This document shows positions 8,285 to 16,406 of a stretch of DNA of 63,527 bases, one piece after another. Location: positions 1 to 63,527 of the forward strand of contig NZ_JNXE01000048.1 of assembly GCF_000716605.1 (NCBI RefSeq). The letters run 5' to 3'. Source of the stretch: Streptomyces sp. NRRL F-525 (GTDB taxonomy: Bacteria; Actinomycetota; Actinomycetes; Streptomycetales; Streptomycetaceae). The translations under genes were made by a program, and so were the position numbers. The notes under the pieces are model-generated. The model made no database searches. It saw nothing but the letters and a program-made list of their open reading frames with translations, and was not told the DNA's origin. Every line of letters begins with the position of its first letter. Position 1 is the first letter of the stretch.

Positions 8285-9079
8285 TCAGTCCACCTTGGTG
8301 ACCAGTACGGCCACGGTCGGGTGACCGGGCAGCGCCTCGCCGACCCCCGCGCGGACCTCCCGGGCCACATCCAGGGCCCGGCGGTCCGCGCGCACCGCGA
8401 GCTCCACGCGCGCGTGCAGACGCGGCAGCGCCCCTTCGCCGGTGACCTCCTCGAGGTGCACCGCCCGGCCGAGCCCGCCCAGCGCACCGGTCAGCCGGGC
8501 CACTCCCGGGACGGCGAGCGCGGTCGCGGCGACCAGGGACTCGCTGTCGCCGCCGTCAACACGGTCAACATGGTCCACACGATCAATGTCATCAACATGG
8601 TCAATGTCGGCAGCGGGATCGTGATCCGCACCGTCCACACGGTCGACATCGTCAATGACATCAATGTCGTCAACGTCGTCCATATGGTCCAGCAGGACCG
8701 TCACCTGTAGATCAACCTCGTCCACCACCAGACCGAGCCGCTCCACCGCGGCCGTCGCCAGTGCCGTACGCAGCCGGGACGCCGCCTCCGGCAGGGGTTC
8801 GGTCGCCACGGCGGCGAAGTCGGCCGTGATCCGCAGCGGCCCGGGCGGCAGCGCACCCGGCGGAGGCGGTACGGCGGGCTCGTGTGTGTCCTCGGGATCG
8901 GCGAGCGCGATCCGCAGCGCCCCCAGTCGCACGCCCCGCACCTGATCCGCCGCGGCCCGCAGCACTCCCTCCGCCGCCCGCTCGGCGATCCACGCGCCGT
9001 CGCGCCGATCACCCAGGGGCAGCAGCCTGCCGAGCCGCAGTTGATGCCGTACCGCTCGCGTCCACGCGTCCGCCGTCAT
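8285..9079 (-). CDS. Nucleopolyhedrovirus-P10-like family protein with Asp-rich repeat
   Basis: Protein of 264 aa. The ATG complementing 9077-9079 (MTADAWTRAVRHQLRLGR) follows a good CTGGAGGA site, and the frame extends only 15 codons further. The N-terminal half is conserved-looking (GRLLPLGDRRDGAWIAERAA, VRLGALRIALADPED). About 50 residues then repeat Asp every two or three positions (DHMDDVDDIDVIDDVDR and similar). The C-terminal half resembles an Asp23-like alpha/beta sheet (VARLTGALGGLGRAVHLEE, RVELAVRADRRALDVA). It is divergent from the Asp23 operon, which suggests a shared envelope-stress role. Function is unknown. Confidence 0.8.
   Translation of the reverse strand: MTADAWTRAVRHQLRLGRLLPLGDRRDGAWIAERAAEGVLRAAADQVRGVRLGALRIALADPEDTHEPAVPPPPGALPPGPLRITADFAAVATEPLPEAASRLRTALATAAVERLGLVVDEVDLQVTVLLDHMDDVDDIDVIDDVDRVDGADHDPAADIDHVDDIDRVDHVDRVDGGDSESLVAATALAVPGVARLTGALGGLGRAVHLEEVTGEGALPRLHARVELAVRADRRALDVAREVRAGVGEALPGHPTVAVLVTKVD
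8555..8693 (-). repeat. Degenerate 6/9-bp repeat encoding an Asp-rich tract
   Basis: On the plus strand the tract is built from GTCAAC, GTCAAT, GTCCAC, ATCAAT and ATGGTC blocks. On the coding strand these give Asp-Val, Asp-Ile, Asp-Arg and His units. It is visibly poorer in GC than its flanks. This is typical of repeat expansion within a gene, and the length may vary between strains. Confidence 0.75.
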
Positions 9080-9166
9080 TCCTCCAGCCTGCCGCATGTC
9101 CAGCGCGGGACCGAGCAACCGCAACTACCGTGGTCGAAGGACGACGACCGAAAGGGATGTACGGCG

Positions 9167-9652
9167 ATGACCGACATGACGGAGCGGAACCGGACACAGG
9201 ACCCCGACGGTGAGCGGGAGTCCGTACAGACCCGCAAACCCCCCACCAAACGCGGCGGCGGCGACCCCGCGTCCCGGGGGCGGACGACCATCGCCGACGG
9301 CGTGGTGGAGAAGATCGCCGGGCTGGCCGCCCGGGACGTCCTGGGCGTGCACGCCATGGGCAGCGGGCTGTCCCGCACCTTCGGGGCCGTGCGCGACCGG
9401 GTGCCCGGCGGCACGAAGTCGGTGTCCCGGGGTGTGAAGGCCGAGGTCGGCGAGGTGCAGACCGCGCTCGACCTGGAGATCGTCGTCGACTACGGGGTGT
9501 CGATCGCGGATGTCGCCCGGGCCGTACGGGAGAACGTCATCGCGGCCGTGGAGCGGATGACCGGACTTGAGGTCGTCGAGGTCAACATCGCGGTCAGCGA
9601 CGTGAAGCTGCCGGACGAAGAGGACGACGAACCGGAGCCCCGACTCCAGTGA
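9167..9652 (+). CDS. Asp23/Gls24 family envelope stress protein (first copy)
   Basis: Protein of 161 aa from the ATG at 9167, with AAAGGGA upstream. After a polar N-terminus the DUF322 core is plain: RTTIADGVVEKIAGLAARDV, LGVHAMGSG, then ALDLEIVVDYGVSIADVARA and RENVIAAVERMTGLEVVEVN. The protein ends in an acidic tail (EEDDEPEP). In firmicutes Asp23 is tethered to the membrane by AmaP and supports envelope homeostasis under alkaline stress. AmaP is encoded four genes downstream, so the same partnership is likely here. Confidence 0.92.
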   Translation: MTDMTERNRTQDPDGERESVQTRKPPTKRGGGDPASRGRTTIADGVVEKIAGLAARDVLGVHAMGSGLSRTFGAVRDRVPGGTKSVSRGVKAEVGEVQTALDLEIVVDYGVSIADVARAVRENVIAAVERMTGLEVVEVNIAVSDVKLPDEEDDEPEPRLQ

Positions 9653-9707
9653 CCGAACCGGCGAACGAACCCATGAGCGGGCCGACGAACGAGCTGAGGA
9701 GCGCAGG

Positions 9708-9893
9708 ATGAGCAGGGCCGTGGTCGGCATGATCGCCGGAATGGCACTGGGCTTCGCCGGATACTTCGGCGGGTTCGGGGCCTTCCTGCTGGTGGCGGCC
9801 CTGGGCGCCATCGGGTTCGTCGTCGGCCGGTTCCTGGAGGGGGACCTGGAACTCGGCGACTTCTTCCGCTCGCGCGACGACCGGCGGCGATGA
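9708..9893 (+). CDS. Small DUF2273-like membrane protein
   Basis: Protein of 61 aa with one or two hydrophobic segments (VGMIAGMALGFAGYFGGFG, then AFLLVAALGAIGFVVGRF) and a charged tail (EGDLELGDFFRSRDD). This is the form of the DUF2273 proteins that accompany Asp23 genes, where they probably help anchor Asp23 to the membrane. Its stop overlaps the next start by 4 bp, so the two are translationally coupled. Confidence 0.85.
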   Translation: MSRAVVGMIAGMALGFAGYFGGFGAFLLVAALGAIGFVVGRFLEGDLELGDFFRSRDDRRR

Positions 9894-10276
9894 CCCGCGT
9901 GAGCGGCGGGGACGGCGCGGTCGACGAGCGCGGCAGACCCCTGGCCGTCATCGCGCCCGGTGAGCGGGGCGCCACCCGCATCGCCGACCGGGTCGTGGCG
10001 AAGATCGCCGCGCAGGCCGCGCGAGAGGCGCTCGGACCGCTGCACCCGGACGCCGCGTCGCCGCATGCCACCGTGGTCGTACACCACGACACGGTACGCG
10101 TGCGCGTGCACCTCGAACTCGACTATCCGTGCGACATCGGCGCGCGCTGTTTTCAGGTGCGTCGACAGGTGGTTCAGCGGGTACGCGCGTTGGTGGGCAT
10201 GGAGGTGCCCGAGGTCGCCGTCCAAGTGGAACGGCTCCATCCGGCACATGGCGCGGCACAGGGGAGGACGCGATGA
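9890..10276 (+). CDS. Asp23/Gls24 family protein (second copy)
   Basis: Protein of 128 aa. It shares the core of the first copy (GATRIADRVVAKIAAQAARE, then HHDTVRVRVHLELDYPCDIG and VVQRVRALVGMEVPEVAV) but is shorter, with a different N-terminus and no acidic tail. Its ATG overlaps the previous stop, and its stop overlaps the next start by 4 bp. Two diverged Asp23 paralogues in one operon suggest a heteromeric membrane assembly. Confidence 0.85.
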   Translation: MTRVSGGDGAVDERGRPLAVIAPGERGATRIADRVVAKIAAQAAREALGPLHPDAASPHATVVVHHDTVRVRVHLELDYPCDIGARCFQVRRQVVQRVRALVGMEVPEVAVQVERLHPAHGAAQGRTR

Positions 10277-10950
10277 GCGAGCCCCAGGGCTCCGACGGCA
10301 CGACCCAACGACTACCGGTCATCGAGAAGGAGACCGACCCCGGACCCGGCGGATACACCGCCGCGTCCGACTACGACCCCGTTCCCGTCGTCCACGACGG
10401 CGACGGCAAGGGCGGCCGCTTCTGGTCGGCGCGCCGCGTCCCCGCGGCCGTCGTCGCCGTCCTGCTGCTCGTCGGCGCCGGCGCCCTGCTTTACGACGTC
10501 ACCGCCGTGCGCGCGGAGCGGCCCGCCGCGCACTGGCGCCGGGAACTGGCCCGGCAACTCGCCGAACGGCCCCTGGACGACACCTGGGTGCTCGTCGGCG
10601 CCGGTATCGCCGCCGCCCTCGGCCTCTGGCTGATCGTGCTCGCGGTGACACCCGGCCTGCGCCAGGTGCTGCCGATGCGCCGCACCCACGCGGACGTCCG
10701 GGCCGGCCTGCAGCGCGCCGCCGCCGCGATGGTGCTGCGCGACCGGGCCATGGAGGTCTCGGGCGTGCAGTCGGTCCGCGTGCGCACCAGCCGCACGAAA
10801 GCCGACGTCCGCGCGGTGTCGCATTTCCGTGAACTCGACGATGTACGGGCCGACTTGGACGCCGTCCTCGGCGACGCGATCACCGGGCTCGGACTCGCCC
10901 GGCCGCCCGCGCTGTCGGTACACGTCGGCCGCTCCGGCCGGAAGGGATGA
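10273..10950 (+). CDS. DUF6286 domain membrane protein of the Asp23 operon
   Basis: Protein of 225 aa. A disordered, charged N-terminus (about residues 1-50) is followed by two transmembrane helices (VPAAVVAVLLLVGAGALLY, then WVLVGAGIAAALGLWLIVLA) around a short outer loop. A C-terminal cytoplasmic domain contains GVQSVRVRTSRTKADVRAV and ends LSVHVGRSGRKG. The layout resembles AmaP, and the C-terminal domain has the same alternating Val/Arg strands as Asp23. It is coupled by 4-bp overlaps on both sides. Confidence 0.82.
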   Translation: MSEPQGSDGTTQRLPVIEKETDPGPGGYTAASDYDPVPVVHDGDGKGGRFWSARRVPAAVVAVLLLVGAGALLYDVTAVRAERPAAHWRRELARQLAERPLDDTWVLVGAGIAAALGLWLIVLAVTPGLRQVLPMRRTHADVRAGLQRAAAAMVLRDRAMEVSGVQSVRVRTSRTKADVRAVSHFRELDDVRADLDAVLGDAITGLGLARPPALSVHVGRSGRKG

Positions 10951-11534
10951 GGCCGATGCTCAGGATCGTCAACCGCGCGGTGATCGGCGTCGTAGGCCTC
11001 GTCCTGCTCGTGCTGGGCGGCTCCGTCCTGGCCGTCGGCCTCGGCGTGAAGCCGCCCTCCTGGTGGATCTACGACGGGCGTCACGACGTCCTGCTGAGCG
11101 ACGCCCGGCGGACCCGCTGGCGGGGCGACGGCTGGTGGTGGCCGACGGTCCTCGCCGTGCTCGCCGTCCTCGTCCTGCTCGCCCTGTGGTGGCTCGTCGC
11201 GGTGCTACGGCGCCGTCGGCTCACCGAGGTCGCCGTCAGCACCGGCGACGGCGAGGGTGCGTTGCTGCGGGGCCGGGCCCTGGAGGGCGTCCTCGCCACC
11301 GACGCCGGCTCCCTGGACGGCGTGGCCCACGCGCACGTGCGGCTCGCCGGCACCCGCACGGCACCCGAGGCCCGCGTCCAGCTCAGCCTGGAACCGCACG
11401 TGGACCCCGGAGTCGCCCTCGACCACCTGACGGCCAACGCCCTTGCCCACGCCCGCGATTCGGCGGGCCTGGAGACGCTGCCGACGGAGGTCCGCCTGAC
11501 GGGAGTCAAGCACCGCGCGGAAAGGGTGAGTTGA
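10947..11534 (+). CDS. amaP: Alkaline shock response membrane anchor protein AmaP
   Basis: Protein of 195 aa with two transmembrane segments (VNRAVIGVVGLVLLVLGG, then WPTVLAVLAVLVLLALWWLVAV) on either side of a short loop. A basic RRRRL patch and a cytoplasmic alpha/beta domain follow (LDGVAHAHVRLAGTRTAPEA). This is the topology of AmaP, which holds Asp23 at the membrane. It is the last gene of a five-gene operon and is followed at once by a repeat hairpin that probably ends transcription. Confidence 0.85.
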   Translation: MRPMLRIVNRAVIGVVGLVLLVLGGSVLAVGLGVKPPSWWIYDGRHDVLLSDARRTRWRGDGWWWPTVLAVLAVLVLLALWWLVAVLRRRRLTEVAVSTGDGEGALLRGRALEGVLATDAGSLDGVAHAHVRLAGTRTAPEARVQLSLEPHVDPGVALDHLTANALAHARDSAGLETLPTEVRLTGVKHRAERVS

Positions 11535-11574
11535 GCGCCCCAAAGGGGCGCGGGGAACTGCGCGACCAGCCACA
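11535..11574. repeat. Streptomyces interspersed intergenic repeat, copy 1
   Basis: The hairpin GCGCCCC-AAA-GGGGCGC is followed by GGGGAACTGCGCGACCAG and CCACA. It starts one base after the amaP stop. The same 40-base element, with a different loop, lies at 33706-33746, again just after a stop codon. Elements of this form are scattered through Streptomyces genomes between genes and probably serve as terminators or transcript-end stabilisers. Confidence 0.85.
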
Positions 11575-11596
11575 GACGGCCCGCAGCCATACGACT

Positions 11597-12352
11597 TCAG
11601 AACCCATGCCGCATCCCACCGTCGACAGGCACCATGATCCCCGTCAGATAGGACGCGGCCGGCGACAGCAGAAACGCCGCCACCCGCCCGAACTCGTCCG
11701 AAGTCCCGTACCGCCGCAACGGAATCCGCGACTCGTTGGCCGCACGCGTGGCCTCCGGGTCCGCGGACAACCCGTCCAGCTCGCGCACGCGGTCCGTGTC
11801 GATGCGGGCCGGAAGCAGCCCCACGACGCGGATGCCGCGCGGCCCCAGCTCGTCTGCGAGGGACTTGGCGAAACCGGCCAGACCGGGCCGCAGCGCGTTC
11901 GAGATCGTCAGCCCGGGGATCGGCTCGTGCACCGAACCGGACAACACGAACCCGATGACACCGCCCGCCTCCAGCTCCTCGGCCGCCGCACGGGCGAGCC
12001 GTACCGCGCCCAGGAACACCGACTCGAATGACGACTGCCACTGCTCGTCGGTGGTGTCGCCGACGAACCCGGGCGGCGGCCCGCCGACGCTCACGAGGAT
12101 GCCGTCGAAGCCCCCGAAGTGCTCGCGCGCGGCGGCGATCAGCCGGACCGGCGCCTCCGCGTCGGCGTTGTCGACGGCCACGCCGACCGCGTTCGGCCCC
12201 AGCTCGGCCGCCGCGTCGGCGGCGCGCTTCTCGTCGCGCCCGGTGACGACCACCTTCGCGCCGTCGGCCAGCAGCTCGCGCGCGGTGGCGTTGCCCAGTC
12301 CGCGGGTGGCTCCGGTGACGACGTACACCCGGTCCTTCAGTCCAAGATCCAT
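11597..12352 (-). CDS. SDR family oxidoreductase
   Basis: Protein of 251 aa starting MDLGLKDRVYVVTGATRGLG at the ATG complementing 12350-12352. The NAD(P) motif is TGATRGLG. The usual YxxxK is not evident: the expected region reads SGSVHEPIPGLTISNALRPG, where Asn-Ala-Leu-Arg replaces Tyr-x-x-x-Lys, so catalysis may be altered. The C-terminus has the normal ASYLTGIMVPVDGGMRHGF. It is read after the GH15 gene with only 5 bp between them, so the two form an operon. The substrate is unknown. Confidence 0.85.
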   Translation of the reverse strand: MDLGLKDRVYVVTGATRGLGNATARELLADGAKVVVTGRDEKRAADAAAELGPNAVGVAVDNADAEAPVRLIAAAREHFGGFDGILVSVGGPPPGFVGDTTDEQWQSSFESVFLGAVRLARAAAEELEAGGVIGFVLSGSVHEPIPGLTISNALRPGLAGFAKSLADELGPRGIRVVGLLPARIDTDRVRELDGLSADPEATRAANESRIPLRRYGTSDEFGRVAAFLLSPAASYLTGIMVPVDGGMRHGF

Positions 12353-12357
12353 GGTCC

Positions 12358-14145
12358 CTATCCTGCCTCCTCGTCCCCGAACAGGGTGAGGGCGGTGTTC
12401 ACCAGGCCGATGTGGCTGAACGCCTGCGGGAAGTTGCCCAGCAGCCGGCCGGCCACGGGGTCGTACTCCTCCGCGAGCAGCCCCACGTCGTTCGCGAGGC
12501 CCACCAGGCGCTCGAACAGCACCCGGGCCTCCTTCTTGCGGCCCGTCATCTGGAGCGCGTCCACGAGCCAGAAGGAGCACGCCAGGAAGGCGCCCTCGTC
12601 GCCGGGGAGTCCGTCGACGGGGGTGTCGGCGGCGGTGTCGTAGCGGCGTACGAAGCCGTCGTGGCCCAGGGCCTCGCGGACCGCGTCGACCGTGCCGACG
12701 ACCCGCGGATCGTCGGGCGGGAGGAAACCGAAGCGGGGGATGAGCAGCAAGGCGGCGTCGAGTTCCTGCGAGCCGTAGTACTGCGTGAACGTGTTGCGCT
12801 CCGGGTCGTAGCCCTTCTCGCACACGTCCCGGTGCACCGCGTCGCGCAGTTCGCGCCAGCCTTCTAGGTCGCCGGGCAGGTCGGCGTACTCCTCCAGGGT
12901 GCGGACGGCGCGGTCGGCGGCCACCCAGACCATGACCTTGGAGTGCACGAAGTGCCGGCGTCCGCCGCGCACCTCCCACAGGCCCTCGTCCGGCTGCTGC
13001 CACTGCGCGCGCAGCCACTCCAGGAGGACGGCCTGGAGCGACCACATGTGCGGCTTGGGGGACAGGCCCGCGCGGCGGGCCAGCCACAGGGAGTCCAGCA
13101 CCTCTCCGTAGACGTCGAGTTGGAGCTGGTTGACGGCGCCGTTGCCGATCCGGACGGGCGCCGACCCGCCGAAGCCGGAGAGGTGCGGCAGCTCGAATTC
13201 GGGGAGCCGTCGTTCGCCCGCCACGCCGTACATGATCTGCAGGTCCGCCGGGTCGCCCGCGACCGCGCGCAGCAGCCAGTCGCGCCAGGCCTCGGCCTCC
13301 TTGTGGTAGCCCGCGGCGACCAGGGCGCCCAGGGTGAGGCTGGAGTCGCGCAGCCAGCAGTAGCGGTAGTCCCAGTTGCGGACGCCGCCCATCTCCTCGG
13401 GGAGCGACGTGGTGGCCGCGGCGACGATGCCACCGGTCGGGCGGTAGGTGAGCGCCTTGAGGGTGATCAGGGAGCGTACGACCGCGTCCCTGTAGGGGCC
13501 GTCGTAGCGGCAGCGGGCCGCCCAGCGCCTCCAGTCCGCGACGCTGGTGTGCAGCGACTTGTACGGGTCCACGAGCGCCGGACGGGGCTCGTGCGAGGGA
13601 TGCCAGGTGAGGACGAAGGCGACCTTCTCGCCGGCCTCGACGGTGAACTCCGAGAGGGTGCTGAAGTCCTCGCCCCAGGTGCGTACTTCGGGCTCGCTGC
13701 GCAGCCACACCGAGTCGGGACCGGCGACGGCCACCCGGTGCCCGTCGGACCTGCGCACCCACGGCACGACCGAGCCGTAGTCGAAGCGCAGGCGGAGCCT
13801 GCTGTGCACGGTGACCTTGCCGCTGACGCCCTCCACGATGCGTACGACGTCGGGGGCGCGGTGGCGCTGGGGCATCAGGTCGGTGACGCGGATCGTGCCC
13901 TCGTCGGTCTCCCACTCCGTGTCCAGGACCAGGGTGTCGGGGCGGTAGGCGCGGCGGGTGCAGCGGTCGGCGCCCTTGGGGGCGATGCGCCAGTGGCCGT
14001 TGTCCTCGTCGCCGAGCATTCTGGCGAAGCAGGCGGCCGAGTCGAAGCGCGGCAGGCACAGCCAGTCGACCGAGCCGTCCATGCCGACCAGGGCCGCGGT
14101 CTGTTCGTCGCCGATGAGGGCGTAGTCCTCGATACGTGGGTGCAC
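12358..14145 (-). CDS. Glycoside hydrolase family 15 protein (glucoamylase/trehalase-like)
   Basis: Protein of 595 aa from the GTG complementing 14143-14145 (VHPRIEDYALIGDEQTAAL). A TTG 11 codons upstream at 14178 is the alternative. It has the actinobacterial GH15 layout: an N-terminal beta-sandwich starting DGSVDWLCLPRFDSAACFA, then an alpha/alpha barrel with NWDYRYCWLRDSSLTLGA and a conserved EAEAWRDWLLRA helix. No signal peptide is seen, so it is probably cytoplasmic. Family members hydrolyse alpha-glucosides, including trehalose in mycobacteria. Trehalose matters in spores, but the substrate here is inference. The SDR follows in the same operon. Confidence 0.88.
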   Translation of the reverse strand: MHPRIEDYALIGDEQTAALVGMDGSVDWLCLPRFDSAACFARMLGDEDNGHWRIAPKGADRCTRRAYRPDTLVLDTEWETDEGTIRVTDLMPQRHRAPDVVRIVEGVSGKVTVHSRLRLRFDYGSVVPWVRRSDGHRVAVAGPDSVWLRSEPEVRTWGEDFSTLSEFTVEAGEKVAFVLTWHPSHEPRPALVDPYKSLHTSVADWRRWAARCRYDGPYRDAVVRSLITLKALTYRPTGGIVAAATTSLPEEMGGVRNWDYRYCWLRDSSLTLGALVAAGYHKEAEAWRDWLLRAVAGDPADLQIMYGVAGERRLPEFELPHLSGFGGSAPVRIGNGAVNQLQLDVYGEVLDSLWLARRAGLSPKPHMWSLQAVLLEWLRAQWQQPDEGLWEVRGGRRHFVHSKVMVWVAADRAVRTLEEYADLPGDLEGWRELRDAVHRDVCEKGYDPERNTFTQYYGSQELDAALLLIPRFGFLPPDDPRVVGTVDAVREALGHDGFVRRYDTAADTPVDGLPGDEGAFLACSFWLVDALQMTGRKKEARVLFERLVGLANDVGLLAEEYDPVAGRLLGNFPQAFSHIGLVNTALTLFGDEEAG

Positions 14146-14216
14146 GGGGTGCGGGTTCCCTGCCTGTCGGTGAGGCAATCAAGGTTCGGGGCCGGGCGGG
14201 TGAAGAAAGGCCCGGG

Positions 14217-15044
14217 TCACACGGTCGCGGGCTCGGCCTCCGCCGTCTCCTCCTGCTTCGCCGCGGCCTCCCGGCGGTCGCGGGCCTCGCGGCGGGCGAG
14301 GACTACGTAGCCGACGGGCACGGCCGCCGCGAACAGCCACCACTGGATCATGTACGCGTAGTTCAGCGGGGCGTCTTCCTTGCCCGGGTCGGAGATCTGC
14401 TCGGGCGTGTCGCCCTTCGGCTCCGGCGCGGTCTGCTCGACATAACCGCCGAGCACCGTGGCGTGCAGGCGCCGTGCCTGCTCCTCGCTGTTGATCAACA
14501 TGATCTGCCGGTCGGGCAGGCCCTTGATGTCCTTGATGCCGCTCGCCGCGGTCGTCTCGTCGGCCATCAGACGCCCCGTGATGGTCGTTCTGCCGCTCGG
14601 CGGGGCGGGGATCTTCGGGAAGGCCGTCTGCACCCCGGTGGCCGGGATCCATCCACGGTTGATCAACACGACCTTGCCGTCCGTCAGCACGAACGGGGTG
14701 AGGACGTGGAAGCCGACCTCGTCGTCGTCATTGGTACGACGCCGGACGACGACTTCTTTAGAGGTCTCGAAGGTGCCGGTCGCGGTGACGGTGCGGTACT
14801 TCTCGGTACGGGTCACCGCGTGCCCCGGGGTGCTGATCGTCTCCACGGGGACCGGCTTCGCGTGCAGCGCGTTCGTGACCAACTGGTTCCGGGCGCTGCG
14901 CATCTCGTAGCGGTGCATCTGCCAGATGCCCAGCCTGATCATCGTGGGGATCAGGAGGAGGGTGATCAACGCGAGGATCACCCACTGCCGGGACATCAGG
15001 AAGCGGTACACCCCACGACCGTACAACTCGGTCGTGGGGCGCAT
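14217..15044 (-). CDS. SURF1 family cytochrome oxidase assembly protein
   Basis: Protein of up to 275 aa. It has the two-transmembrane SURF1 layout: an N-terminal helix (VILALITLLLIPTMIRLGI) followed by WQMHRYEMR, an outer domain with VVLINRGWIPA (the family RG-W signature) and GRTTITGRLMA, and a C-terminal helix (MIQWWLFAAAVPVGYVVLA). SURF1 helps insert haem a into cytochrome c oxidase. The start is uncertain: family members begin near VYRFLMSRQ, which would be the GTG at 15011. A perfect 10-bp hairpin (15011-15020 with 15030-15039) covers that region. Confidence 0.85.
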   Translation of the reverse strand: MRPTTELYGRGVYRFLMSRQWVILALITLLLIPTMIRLGIWQMHRYEMRSARNQLVTNALHAKPVPVETISTPGHAVTRTEKYRTVTATGTFETSKEVVVRRRTNDDDEVGFHVLTPFVLTDGKVVLINRGWIPATGVQTAFPKIPAPPSGRTTITGRLMADETTAASGIKDIKGLPDRQIMLINSEEQARRLHATVLGGYVEQTAPEPKGDTPEQISDPGKEDAPLNYAYMIQWWLFAAAVPVGYVVLARREARDRREAAAKQEETAEAEPATV

Positions 15045-15095
15045 TCAGGGGGGTACCGGAAGGGTACGGGCCGCGGCTTCCGGAAGGCCGGCGGC

Positions 15096-15329
15096 TCACA
15101 CCTTGTCGATGATCCCCACCATCCCCTCCGCCCGCGCGCAGTGGCCCCCGCAGAACCAGCGCCCCTCGACCTCCACGCCCTGGCCGATGATCTGCACCCG
15201 GCAGTGCTCGCAGATCGGGGCCATGCGGTGGATCGCGCAGGAGAAGCAGTCGAAGACGTGCACCGCGCCCTGCGCGTGCACCTCGAAGCTCATGCCGTAG
15301 TCATTGCCGCACACTTCACATCTCGCCAT
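15096..15329 (-). CDS. Small cysteine-rich (zinc-ribbon-like) protein
   Basis: Protein of 77 aa from the ATG complementing 15327-15329. Four Cys pairs or Cys-His sites are visible: CEVC at residue 4, CFSC with a nearby His, CEHC, and FCGGHC near the end. It should therefore bind two zinc ions. It ends KV after MVGIIDKV. Similar short proteins are widespread and uncharacterised in actinomycetes. It is the upstream neighbour of the SURF1 gene, about 50 bp away on the same strand. Confidence 0.8.
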   Translation of the reverse strand: MARCEVCGNDYGMSFEVHAQGAVHVFDCFSCAIHRMAPICEHCRVQIIGQGVEVEGRWFCGGHCARAEGMVGIIDKV

Positions 15330-15422
15330 GCGCCACAGGGTGGGCCGTCCACCCGGCACGGGCGAGCGCGCGCGGGGCGAGTCGTACGACAATCACCCGT
15401 CCGTACGGTCACCGGGGCGCCG

Positions 15423-16406
15423 TCAGTCCGCCGCCTCGACGTCCCGCAGCAGCTGGCCGAACGCGGCCTCGTCGACCACAGGCGTGCCGAACTGCTTGGC
15501 CTTGACCACCTTCGAGGTGCCCGAGTCAGGGTCGTTCGTGACGAGGAGGCTGGTCAGCCGGGACAGGCTCGTCGCGACGTGCAGGCCTGCCTCCACGGCC
15601 CGGTCCTCCAGCAGCTCGCGCTCGATGGACGTGTCCCCGGAGAACGCGATCCGCATCCCCTGCTTGAGCGGCCGGCCGTCCTCGAAGCGCCCCGGGTTGG
15701 GATAGGGGCACGCGGGCCGCTTGCGCGCGGGACGCCAACTGCCCGCCCCGAAGCCGCCGTAGCCCCCTGCCTGCTGGCCGATCCGGGGTGCGGGCTGGGC
15801 CCACTCGGTGAGCGGCCGGCACTCGTGCAGGGGCAGTCGTACGCCGCCCTGGGCCGCCGCCCGCAGGCTCGGCCGGAACGCCTCGGCGAGCACGCGCGCG
15901 TCGTCCAGCGCGTGGTGCGCGCGCTGCTGGACGACGCCGAAGTGCGCTGCCAGGGACTCCAGTTTGTGGTTGGGCAGCGGCAGGCTCAGCTCCTTGGAGA
16001 GCGCGATGGTGCACAGGCGCTGACGGACCGGCGGCTCGATCTCCACGCGCGCGTACTCCCGCGCGATCATCTGCCAGTCGAAGACCGCGTTGTGCGCGAC
16101 CAGCACCCGGCCCTCCAGGCGGGTCGCGAACTCCTCGGCGATGTCCTTGAAGAGGGGCGCGCCCTCCAGGACGTCACTCGTCAGACCGTGGATCCACACG
16201 GGGCCGGGATCGCGCTCCGGGTTGACCATCGTGTACCAGTGGTCCTCGACCTCGCCGAGGGCGTCCAGACGGTAGACGGCCGCGGAGATTATCCGGTCGT
16301 CCCGGGCCAGGCCGGTGGTCTCCACGTCAACTACCGCGTACCCCTGGGGATATGCGGCCGGCCACGGAGTGGCTGCGGACACTGTCGGCGAGTGGTCTTC
16401 GAGCAT
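15423..16406 (-). CDS. DEDDh 3'-5' exonuclease with C-terminal BRCT domain
   Basis: Protein of 327 aa from the ATG complementing 16404-16406; a GTG two codons earlier is also possible. Exo I is YAVVDVETTGL, with the catalytic Asp-Glu pair. Exo II is in GRVLVAHNAVFDWQMI. Exo III is AHHALDDARVLAEAF, giving the H-x4-D of the DEDDh class, as in DNA polymerase III epsilon. A Gly/Pro linker (about residues 190-230) leads to a BRCT-like domain (GMRIAFSGDTSIERELLED, ending FGTPVVDEAAFGQLL). Such proteins are often called DNA polymerase III epsilon-like, but a repair role is more likely. Confidence 0.88.
   Translation of the reverse strand: MLEDHSPTVSAATPWPAAYPQGYAVVDVETTGLARDDRIISAAVYRLDALGEVEDHWYTMVNPERDPGPVWIHGLTSDVLEGAPLFKDIAEEFATRLEGRVLVAHNAVFDWQMIAREYARVEIEPPVRQRLCTIALSKELSLPLPNHKLESLAAHFGVVQQRAHHALDDARVLAEAFRPSLRAAAQGGVRLPLHECRPLTEWAQPAPRIGQQAGGYGGFGAGSWRPARKRPACPYPNPGRFEDGRPLKQGMRIAFSGDTSIERELLEDRAVEAGLHVATSLSRLTSLLVTNDPDSGTSKVVKAKQFGTPVVDEAAFGQLLRDVEAAD

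Noticed and set aside
11597..14182. 861-codon minus-strand frame apparently fusing an Arg/Pro-rich domain to the SDR
   Set aside because: The upstream part overlaps the GH15 gene in another frame. The SDR has its own ATG at 12352.
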